From the NCBI GenBank assembly GCA_017880265.1, contig JAFJTK010000089.1, positions 1-5,479 on the forward strand: a stretch of DNA of 5,479 nucleotides, read 5' to 3'. The stretch is from Candidatus Pelagibacter sp. Its GTDB lineage: Bacteria; Pseudomonadota; Alphaproteobacteria; Pelagibacterales; Pelagibacteraceae. Below the pieces are notes generated by a model. That model was not told the origin of the DNA. It did not search any database and saw only the letters and a list, made by a program, of their open reading frames with translations. Positions 1 through 5,266 of this stretch are shown here, in pieces. Within the stretch, counting starts at the first letter, position 1. Each line of letters starts with the position of its first letter. The position numbers were made by a program, and so were the translations under genes.

Positions 1-122
1 CCACTAGAACCCCAATCACAATGATCATCTCTCATGTAGATACCTCTACTGTTATGCTGATCTAAATCTTCTTTTTTGATGATTTGAGCTTCATTTTCGT
101 TATTTTTTAAGTTTTTATTCAT
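1..122 (-). CDS. N-terminal fragment of an unidentified protein, divergent from the ScfR-type regulator
   Basis: Reading the minus strand from an ATG at 122-120 gives 40 complete codons with no stop before the window edge, starting MNKNLKNNENEAQIIKKEDL and ending in a stretch rich in charged and aromatic residues (RGIYMRDDHCDWGSSG). It has no signal peptide or membrane segment in the visible part. I do not recognise the family from so short a piece; it does not match the isocitrate lyase N-termini that I remember. Its start faces the regulator start across 111 bases, and a copy of the 18-bp operator-like element lies 11 bases upstream of its ATG. It is therefore the most likely regulated target of the neighbouring ScfR-type regulator. 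From the family's known targets one would expect an enzyme of short-chain acyl-CoA, propionate, acetate or glyoxylate metabolism, but that is inference only. An in-frame internal ATG at codon 30 exists but is less likely as the start. Confidence 0.7.
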   Translation of the reverse strand, partial: MNKNLKNNENEAQIIKKEDLDQHNSRGIYMRDDHCDWGSS

Positions 123-133
123 ATAAATTTTAT

Positions 134-151
134 AATTTACAAAATTTACAA
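134..151 (+). promoter_or_regulatory. Operator-like element, copy 1 (tandem AATTTACAA)
   Basis: AATTTACAAAATTTACAA is an exact tandem of the 9-mer AATTTACAA. It is identical over 18 bp to the element at 207-224, with starts 73 bp apart, close to seven helical turns. It lies 11 bases upstream of the minus-strand ATG at 122. A TATAAA on the minus strand (134-129) adjoins it and could be the -10 box of that gene, so a bound protein would block polymerase. TTTACAAA differs by one base from TTTGCAAA, the core that I recall for RamB/PccR-type regulators. Confidence 0.6.
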
Positions 152-175
152 TATCTACCAAATTCGTTAAAAGCC

Positions 176-203
176 TTGTAAATCAAAGAAAAAAATTGTA
201 AAT
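176..203 (-). promoter_or_regulatory. Two oppositely oriented half-sites TTGTAAAT
   Basis: TTGTAAAT occurs at 176-183 and again at 196-203, 20 bp apart (about two helical turns). Each is the reverse complement of ATTTACAA, the core of the flanking 18-bp elements. The second one pairs with 208-215 to give a perfect inverted repeat TTGTAAAT-N4-ATTTACAA (196-215). An 8-bp arm with 4-bp spacer is the geometry that I recall for the PccR operator of Rhodobacter sphaeroides. These are probably further contacts for the same regulator. Confidence 0.5.
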
Positions 204-206
204 ATA

Positions 207-224
207 AATTTACAAAATTTACAA
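207..224 (+). promoter_or_regulatory. Operator-like element, copy 2 (tandem AATTTACAA), probable autoregulatory site
   Basis: This is the second exact copy of the 18-mer seen at 134-151. It ends 9 bases before the regulator's ATG at 234. With so little room, the regulator's transcript must have a very short leader or start upstream within the array, so binding here would cover the promoter or the first transcribed bases. This arrangement is typical of autorepression. The left half of the element forms an inverted repeat with 196-203. Confidence 0.6.
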
Positions 225-233
225 ATAGCAAAT

Positions 234-1667
234 ATGAGTCAATTAGATTTAAAAATTGGACCAAAAATCAAGTCATTTAGAAGACAATTAGGACTTCAAG
301 CAAACAAGCTTGCTGAGGATTTAGGTATATCTCCAAGCTATTTAAATTTGATCGAAAGTGGAAAAAGAAAAATTGATGGAGATTTACTATTATTAGTTTG
401 TGAAAAATTAAATATCAATTTATCTGATCTAACATCAAAAACCGATATCAACTTACAAAATACAATATCTGAAATCCTTGATGACAGTTTGTTTGAGGAT
501 TTAGATATTTTAGGTCCAGAAGTTAAAGATTTAGTTAGTACAAATCCAAAAATTGGCAAGGCGATTGTAAGACTTGGAGATATTTTAAAAAAAAAAGATC
601 ATGAATTAATTAATAAAATTGAAAAGATATCTGGAAAAATTGTGGATAATAGAAAAAACTCTTTTCCTGGAGAAGTTATTTCTGATTTTTTACAAGTAAA
701 TAAAAATTACTTTCCTAAATTAGAAGAATTTGCAAACAAAGTTTTTGAAAAGATACAAAAAAATAATCGAACAAGATATATTGCTTTATGTGATTATTTA
801 AAATCTGAATATTCTATTAAAGTTTTAGATGTAATACCTGAAGAGAGTAAACCTTTCTCAAAAATTTATAACAAAAATAAAAAAGAACTTTTGTTAAGTG
901 ACTATAGTTCTTTAGAGACAAAAAAATTACATGCAGCAGCGCAAATAGCACAAGAAGGAGCTAGTAAAGAAATTGATAAATATTTATCAACGTTTAGTTT
1001 TCCATCTGAAGAATCTAAAAAATTAACAAAAGTAGCTTTATTAAATTATTGTGGGGCAGCAATATTAATGCCTTACAAATTATTTCATTCAGAATGTAAG
1101 AAGCTTAAATACGATTTAGAACTATTACAAAATACTTTTGCAACATCCTTTGAACAAGTAGCACACAGAGTTACATGTTTACAAGATCCAAAACTTCCAG
1201 GAATTCCATTTCATTTTTTAAGAGTAGATATGGCAGGAAATATTTCAAAAAGATTTTCATTGTCAGGGATTGATATCCCAAGATATGGTGGGGCTTGTCC
1301 TAGATGGAATGTCTATTCTGCATTAACTAGACCAGGGGTTATTCAAGCTGCTGTCAGTAAAATGACTAATGGTGAAAAGTATGTTTGTATTGCAAGAACT
1401 GTTGAAAAAGGGATTGGACGATTTGGACAAGCAAAAAGTATATTATCTATTGGTCTTGGTTGTGAGGCCAAATATGCAAAAGACTTTGTATATACAGAAA
1501 ATATAAATATTAATGATAAATCAACTGAAATTCCAATTGGTGTGTCATGTAGAACATGTGACAGACTAGATTGTTCACAAAGGGCATTTCCACCCTTACA
1601 TAAAAAGTTTGATGTAGATTTAAATACAAGAGGAGTATCAGTTTACGTTAGTGATAATAATTCATAG
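234..1667 (+). CDS. ScfR-family transcriptional regulator (XRE HTH, IrrE-like, DUF2083)
   Basis: This is a 477-residue DNA-binding regulator of the short-chain fatty acyl-CoA regulator family (relatives RamB, PccR, MccR/PrpR), full length for that family. Residues about 10-66 form an XRE-type helix-turn-helix (KLAEDLGISPSYLNLIESGK). Residues about 150-295 correspond to an ImmA/IrrE-like domain, including the typical NYCGAAILMPYKLF segment (271-284). The protease motif HExxH is absent: the corresponding helix reads LHAAAQIAQ (232-240), as expected for the non-proteolytic ScfR branch. Residues about 315-470 match DUF2083, with FHFLRVDMAGNISKRFS and YGGACPRWNVY, and end in a cysteine cluster CRTCDRLDC (C439, C442, C447) followed by QRAFPP. 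Characterised relatives sense acyl-CoA status and control acetate, propionate or glyoxylate genes. The ATG at 234 places the HTH at the usual distance from the N-terminus; no Shine-Dalgarno is seen. Operator-like repeats upstream suggest autoregulation and control of the divergent gene. The family call is firm; the ligand is unknown. Confidence 0.93.
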   Translation: MSQLDLKIGPKIKSFRRQLGLQANKLAEDLGISPSYLNLIESGKRKIDGDLLLLVCEKLNINLSDLTSKTDINLQNTISEILDDSLFEDLDILGPEVKDLVSTNPKIGKAIVRLGDILKKKDHELINKIEKISGKIVDNRKNSFPGEVISDFLQVNKNYFPKLEEFANKVFEKIQKNNRTRYIALCDYLKSEYSIKVLDVIPEESKPFSKIYNKNKKELLLSDYSSLETKKLHAAAQIAQEGASKEIDKYLSTFSFPSEESKKLTKVALLNYCGAAILMPYKLFHSECKKLKYDLELLQNTFATSFEQVAHRVTCLQDPKLPGIPFHFLRVDMAGNISKRFSLSGIDIPRYGGACPRWNVYSALTRPGVIQAAVSKMTNGEKYVCIARTVEKGIGRFGQAKSILSIGLGCEAKYAKDFVYTENININDKSTEIPIGVSCRTCDRLDCSQRAFPPLHKKFDVDLNTRGVSVYVSDNNS

Positions 1668-1670
1668 ATC

Positions 1671-1835
1671 ATGATAAAATATATTTTGCCAGCTATTCTA
1701 ATTTTTTTAATAGTATTGTTTTGGGAAAAAATTACTGAATATGCTGAAAAAAGGTTTAATATTAAGCTAAATTACATTGCTGTTAGCTCCATTATTGTTG
1801 CTATTGCAATTATCCTTTTGCTCCTTAATTACTAG
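1671..1835 (+). CDS. Small two-helix membrane protein
   Basis: An ATG three bases after the regulator's stop opens a 54-residue reading frame ending in TAG at 1833-1835. The protein has two hydrophobic segments, residues about 3-18 (KYILPAILIFLIVLFW) and about 38-53 (VSSIIVAIAIILLLLN), joined by a charged, polar loop EKITEYAEKRFNIKLN. That gives a hairpin with both ends probably on the same side of the inner membrane. I recognise no family. Placement between two genes with gaps of 3 and 5 bases, in the same direction, supports real translation and co-transcription with the regulator. No Shine-Dalgarno sequence is present, as for most genes here. It could be a membrane anchor or a generic small inner-membrane protein; function unknown. 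Confidence 0.7.
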   Translation: MIKYILPAILIFLIVLFWEKITEYAEKRFNIKLNYIAVSSIIVAIAIILLLLNY

Positions 1836-1840
1836 TTTCT

Positions 1841-2098
1841 ATGAGCAGATTTGACTTTTCAAACTATAAATTAGATGAGGCAGATGGTGTTTTTACTTTT
1901 AAAAATGAAAACACAACACTAGGTTTTGTCAGATTTAATGACCAGGGTGAAGTGGAATACATTTTTGTTAACCCAATTTTTAGAAAAAAGGGAATTGCTA
2001 AAAAACTGTTAAATCTTGTTAAAGATAAAACAGGCAAATTGCCAATACCACAAGATCCAATTAGCCCTTTAGGAAAAAAATTATTTAAAATAATATAA
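1841..2098 (+). CDS. Minimal GNAT-like N-acetyltransferase domain protein
   Basis: This 85-residue protein matches the central core of the GNAT fold. Residues about 27-43 give two beta strands (LGFVRFND, EVEYIFV), then NPIFRKKGIAKKLLNLV (44-60) fits the acetyl-CoA pyrophosphate-binding loop, with RKKGIA (48-53) as the R/Q-x-x-G-x-A motif at the start of a helix. Usual GNAT enzymes are 140-180 residues, so the N-terminal substrate-binding part and the C-terminal strands are largely missing. It resembles the small one-substrate GNAT-like proteins (YjdJ/Gtn type), a comparison from memory. The start is five bases after the previous stop, pointing to a shared transcript with the regulator. Substrate unknown; it may acetylate a small molecule or only bind acetyl-CoA. 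Confidence 0.72.
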   Translation: MSRFDFSNYKLDEADGVFTFKNENTTLGFVRFNDQGEVEYIFVNPIFRKKGIAKKLLNLVKDKTGKLPIPQDPISPLGKKLFKII

Positions 2099-2146
2099 AA
2101 CTATCAAAGATTGGTGTAATTAAAGTTTTATTAATTTAATTTATAT

Positions 2147-2911
2147 ATGAGTTTAAAAACATCTTATTCATCTCTTAAAGACAAAGTAGTTTTTGTACTG
2201 GGTGGTTCAACGGGCATTGGGGCAACATTAGTAGAAGAGTTTGCAAAACAAGGATCTAAAGTTGCTTTTGTTGGAAGGAATGAAGAAGCATCAAATGAAT
2301 TAATTGAAAGTTTAAAGGAATGTAGTTTTGTTCCTAAATTTTATAAATGTGATATCACAGATACAAATTCTCTAGAAAATATAATTGCTGAAGTTATCAA
2401 ATCTATAGGTGACATAAGCGTACTTTTAAATAATGCTGCAAATGATGAGCGACATGAATTTTTAGAGACTACCCATGAGTATTTTGATTGGGAGTATCAA
2501 ACCAATTTAAAGCCACATGTGTTTACAGCGAAAGCCGTAATAAAAAGTATGATTAAATTAGGTGGTGGATCAGTTATTAATGTAGGATCTATTGGATGGA
2601 TGAGAAAAAATGAAAAAACAATTCTTTATGGTGTTTTCAAATCCTCTTTACATGGATTAACTCATGGACTTGCAAAACGATTTGGTAAAGATAGAATTAG
2701 AGTAAACACACTTGTCCCGGGCTGGACAATGACTAAAAAGCAAATTGAAGTTCATCTTGATGAAGAGGGAGAGAAAAAAATTAAAGAAGGACAATGTTTG
2801 CCCGATAAAGTTTTACCTGAAGACATAGCTAATGCTGCATTATTTTTAGCATCAGATGATAGTAAGATGATTACCTCACAAGATATCGTTGTTGACGGTG
2901 GCTGGACATAA
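2147..2911 (+). CDS. Short-chain dehydrogenase/reductase, XylB-like sugar dehydrogenase group
   Basis: This 254-residue classical SDR is a soluble NAD(P)-dependent oxidoreductase with all hallmarks present: the nucleotide-binding GGSTGIG (19-25), D69 in CDI, NNAA (95-98), catalytic N120, S148, Y161 and K165 (YGVFK), and PGWTMT (191-196) after the active site. Several stretches recall Caulobacter D-xylose dehydrogenase XylB as I remember it: the N-terminal YSSLKDK, NDERH (99-103), GGGSVINVGSIGW (139-151), KKQ (197-199), LASDDS (234-239) and the C-terminal DGGWT. An aldose or polyol dehydrogenase role is therefore plausible, but SDR substrate prediction is weak. The second strand ends in FVGRN (41-45) with R44 rather than an acidic residue, which in classical SDRs favours NADP(H). 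A permease gene follows after 20 bases, probably co-transcribed. The ATG at 2147 gives the normal N-terminal length. Confidence 0.9.
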   Translation: MSLKTSYSSLKDKVVFVLGGSTGIGATLVEEFAKQGSKVAFVGRNEEASNELIESLKECSFVPKFYKCDITDTNSLENIIAEVIKSIGDISVLLNNAANDERHEFLETTHEYFDWEYQTNLKPHVFTAKAVIKSMIKLGGGSVINVGSIGWMRKNEKTILYGVFKSSLHGLTHGLAKRFGKDRIRVNTLVPGWTMTKKQIEVHLDEEGEKKIKEGQCLPDKVLPEDIANAALFLASDDSKMITSQDIVVDGGWT

Positions 2912-2931
2912 TCCACTAAACAAACACATAA

Positions 2932-3678
2932 ATGGATATAAATTTATTATTTTTCTTTACGGTTATTCCCGCAATTCTTTTATTTGGTATTGCTAAATCT
3001 GGTTTAGGAGGATCTATTGCTTTAATTTCAATTCCATTAATGACTGTGGCGATGCCACTAACACAAGCACTAGGGATTATTTTACCAATATTAATCTTCT
3101 CTGATTTTATAGCTACTTATAAATATAGAAAAGAATTTGATTTTGGTACTTTAAAGTTAATGGTTCCTTTTGCGGGTTTGGGAATAATAATAGGTTCATT
3201 GACTTTTTCATATTTTTCTGAAGATTTATTAAAATTTATTGTTGGTTTGATGGGCTTTCTTTTTGCAGGACATTATTTTTTTTTTAAGAAAAATAAGGAA
3301 GAAAAATCCCAAAAAAATTCACTAAAAGGAAGTATCTGCTCAACAATTGCTGGCTTTACGAGTTTTTGTGTTCATGCTGGAGGAACACCCACAAGTATTT
3401 ACATGCTTCCCCTTAGAATGAAAAAAGAAATTTATGTTGGAACACGAATAATTTTTTTTACATTCGTAAATTTAATCAAACTACCGTTGTATATAAATCT
3501 ATCAATGACCAATATGGAAACCTTTAAGCAATCACTTATTTTATTTCCAGTTGCTTTATTGGGAATTTTAATTGGTTATCAATTACTTAAAATAATTGAA
3601 GAAAAATTATTCTATAATATCTTATATACGTTAATTTTTATTACGAGCACCAAGCTTCTATATGACTATTTGATATAA
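2932..3678 (+). CDS. TauE/SafE-family membrane permease
   Basis: This 248-residue integral membrane protein has about seven or eight hydrophobic segments (roughly 4-22, 27-60, 76-95, 100-118, 133-150, 168-190, 200-219 and 226-247). It shows the family's two similar halves: each carries a glycine-rich signature, KSGLGGS (22-28) in the first and HAGGTPTS (148-155) in the second. A short lysine-rich loop (119-132) separates them. TauE/SafE proteins (PF01925) move anions such as sulfite, sulfoacetate or other organic acids across the inner membrane; members are often named sulfite exporters without proof. The gene starts 20 bases after the SDR stop and probably shares its transcript, so it may carry a substrate or product of that enzyme. 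Family membership is well supported; substrate and direction are not. Confidence 0.9.
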   Translation: MDINLLFFFTVIPAILLFGIAKSGLGGSIALISIPLMTVAMPLTQALGIILPILIFSDFIATYKYRKEFDFGTLKLMVPFAGLGIIIGSLTFSYFSEDLLKFIVGLMGFLFAGHYFFFKKNKEEKSQKNSLKGSICSTIAGFTSFCVHAGGTPTSIYMLPLRMKKEIYVGTRIIFFTFVNLIKLPLYINLSMTNMETFKQSLILFPVALLGILIGYQLLKIIEEKLFYNILYTLIFITSTKLLYDYLI

Positions 3679-3728
3679 GCACTTTTAAGTGTTTAGCTAA
3701 AGTTTAGAATAAAAATTACAAACAAATA

Positions 3729-4280
3729 ATGAATAAAACTTTCAACCCTAGAATTAAAGCAAGAATAAGAAAAAATAGACAAGTTTTAAATAAGAATATT
3801 GATAATTTTTTTGGTTGGGTAAAAGGAGCTAAGCTAATTGAGTTGAAAGAGTGCAATACAGAAGAGGATCCAGTTCGTCCTGAATTAGATAATAAATTTA
3901 GAACAGGTTTTGGTAGGAAAATATATGGTGTCGAGTACAAGGGTGAAGTACACGCTGTAATGTGTTTTGCTTATACTAATGAAATTCCTAAAAGTGTTGA
4001 TGAACTTGAAAAATTAAGCACTGATGCTTTTTTACAGAGTGCGATGAGAGATCAAAGTGGAGGTCAAATTGCAATTGCTTATACTGTATGGTCAAAGAAG
4101 AAGGGAGGTGGAAAGTTAATTGTAAAAGAGGTATTTAAAAAGATTAAAAAATCTAATCACTTAAATAGATTAGTTACTCTCTCGCCATTAACTGAAATGG
4201 CAACTAATTTTCATGTAAAAAATGGAGCTAAACTAATCCAAATTAATGAAACAACACAAAATTTTGAATATAAAGTCTAG
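3729..4280 (+). CDS. Uncharacterised GNAT-like protein
   Basis: This 183-residue soluble protein begins with a very basic segment (IKARIRKNRQ, 9-18). The C-terminal half reads like a GNAT fold: a strand IAIAYTVWS (114-122), a glycine-rich turn KKKGGGKLI (123-131) where the acetyl-CoA phosphate loop would be, an amphipathic basic helix, then LVTLSPLTEMATNFHVKNGAKLI (148-170 region), which resembles the late strand-helix 'FH..NGA' end of acetyltransferases. A similar C-terminal pattern (VTLSP.TEMA..FH..NGA, then N.EY) is one that I associate with uncharacterised proteins of marine phages and bacteria; I cannot confirm this without a search. The gene follows a 50-base gap after the permease and precedes the SOUL gene by six bases. 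No Shine-Dalgarno is seen. Function unknown. Confidence 0.75.
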   Translation: MNKTFNPRIKARIRKNRQVLNKNIDNFFGWVKGAKLIELKECNTEEDPVRPELDNKFRTGFGRKIYGVEYKGEVHAVMCFAYTNEIPKSVDELEKLSTDAFLQSAMRDQSGGQIAIAYTVWSKKKGGGKLIVKEVFKKIKKSNHLNRLVTLSPLTEMATNFHVKNGAKLIQINETTQNFEYKV

Positions 4281-4286
4281 TAGACC

Positions 4287-4853
4287 ATGAATTTAAAAAA
4301 TTTTTTCATTCTTATATTATGCACTTTATTAATTTTAAACTATTCTAACGTTATGGCTAATGAAGAAGCAAAATATGAAGTTATTGATAAAAATGAAATT
4401 TATGAGATTAGAAAGTATTCAGATCGTTTAGCGGTTGAAACTTCTAGAGCTGGTATAGATAGTAATTTTAGAAAATTATTTAATTACATATCAGGCAGAA
4501 ATGATGCTGAAGAGAAAATAGCAATGACCACTCCAGTCACTCAAGTTGAAAAAAATGGTAATATGACTATGCAGTTTTATTTACCTTCAAAATTCAATTC
4601 AGGAAATGTACCCAATCCAAGCAGGGAAGATGTTCGAATCGTAAATATTGAAGGAGGTTATTATGCAGTTGTTAGATATTCTGGAAGAGCTTCTGATCGT
4701 AATTTTATAAAGCATAAAGAGATTTTAGAAAAAGAGTTAAAAAATAATAATATTTCAATTATAAGTCCACCCATTAGAGCAACATATGATAGCCCGTTTA
4801 CACTGCCAATGAATAGAAGAAACGAAGCAATGTTTAAAGTGGAATTAAACTGA
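4287..4853 (+). CDS. Exported SOUL-family haem-binding protein
   Basis: This 188-residue protein has a Sec-type signal peptide: K4, a hydrophobic core about 6-18, and a likely signal peptidase I cut after VMA at 22-24. The mature part of about 164 residues is the SOUL/HBP fold. It opens with AKYEVIDKNEIYEIRKYSDRLAVET (28-52), carries the family-typical EEKIAMTTPVTQ (75-86), then FYLPSKF (97-103), YYAVVRYSG (125-133), and ends with the conserved YDSPFTLPMNRRNEAMFKV (167-185). SOUL proteins bind haem or tetrapyrroles; a bacterial exported member would act in the periplasm, with unknown physiological role. C12 lies in the hydrophobic core, but the preceding LIL is not a lipobox, so a lipoprotein is unlikely. 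The stop overlaps the next start by one base, which suggests translational coupling. Confidence 0.92.
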   Translation: MNLKNFFILILCTLLILNYSNVMANEEAKYEVIDKNEIYEIRKYSDRLAVETSRAGIDSNFRKLFNYISGRNDAEEKIAMTTPVTQVEKNGNMTMQFYLPSKFNSGNVPNPSREDVRIVNIEGGYYAVVRYSGRASDRNFIKHKEILEKELKNNNISIISPPIRATYDSPFTLPMNRRNEAMFKVELN

Positions 4854-5266
4854 TGAAATCAAAATATAAAGCTATGGTGTTATCTTGTATGGATCCAAGA
4901 TTTCAAAATTTGGTTCATAATTTTCTAAAGAAAAAAAAATTAACTGGAAAGTACAGTGCTTTCACTATCGCAGGTGCTGCAGTGGGAGTTACACATAGTA
5001 AATTTAAAAAATGGCACAATACCTTTTATGATAATCTTGCAACTTCTATTCAACTTCATAAAATAGAAAAGCTTATTATTATTAATCACAAAGATTGCGG
5101 TGCTGAAAAAAATGCAAATGGAAAAAAAGAATTTAATCCTGAAAATGAAAAAAATATACACAAAAACTCATTTAACAAACTTAAAAAAGAAATTAAAAAA
5201 AGATTTCCAAAATTGAAAGTAGAGCTAAATCTAATTGCTTTAGATAGTAAAGTTATAAAATTTTAA
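4853..5266 (+). CDS. Short beta-carbonic-anhydrase-like protein
   Basis: This 137-residue protein keeps the zinc-site signature of the beta-carbonic anhydrase superfamily: CMDPR near the N-terminus (C12, D14, R16) and HKDCG (H79, C82, G83). C12, H79 and C82 would hold zinc, with D14 and R16 as the usual dyad. Between them lies FTIAGAAVGVT (37-47), which corresponds to the glycine/alanine-rich loop of the family. At 137 residues it is well below the roughly 200 of classic enzymes and resembles the short 'putative carbonic anhydrase' branch (Pro_CA_2 in Pfam, from memory), whose activity is little studied. A lysine- and asparagine-rich insert (84-120) follows the zinc site. No signal peptide, so cytoplasmic. 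The start codon overlaps the SOUL stop as TGATG. Reversible CO2 hydration is plausible but not shown. Confidence 0.83.
   Translation: MKSKYKAMVLSCMDPRFQNLVHNFLKKKKLTGKYSAFTIAGAAVGVTHSKFKKWHNTFYDNLATSIQLHKIEKLIIINHKDCGAEKNANGKKEFNPENEKNIHKNSFNKLKKEIKKRFPKLKVELNLIALDSKVIKF

Noticed and set aside
338..559. Minus-strand open frame of 73 codons
   Set aside because: It lies wholly inside the regulator gene, has no recognisable motif and is expected by chance opposite AT-rich coding sequence.
2111..2146. TTGGTG plus TTTAAT as a promoter before the SDR gene, and an AATTAA/TTAATT stem in the same gap
   Set aside because: The spacing is 18 bp but both boxes are poor matches; the stem is entirely A/T and expected by chance. 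A promoter may exist in this 48-base gap but cannot be placed.
3680..3701. CACTT-TT-AAGTG inverted repeat and the palindrome TTTAGCTAAA after the permease gene
   Set aside because: A 2-base loop cannot form a stable hairpin, the palindrome has no loop, and no T-run follows, so neither is a convincing terminator.
3716..3940. Minus-strand open frame of 74 codons over the start of the GNAT-like gene
   Set aside because: It is antisense to a better-supported gene and its hydrophobic end is the complement of a lysine-rich segment.
4287..4358. Lipoprotein signal in the SOUL protein (C12)
   Set aside because: The residues before C12 are LIL, without the small residue required at -1; an ordinary signal peptide with VMA cleavage fits better.
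4940..5161. Minus-strand open frame of 73 codons inside the carbonic-anhydrase-like gene
   Set aside because: It is phenylalanine- and isoleucine-rich only because the opposite strand is lysine- and asparagine-rich; there is no family signature.
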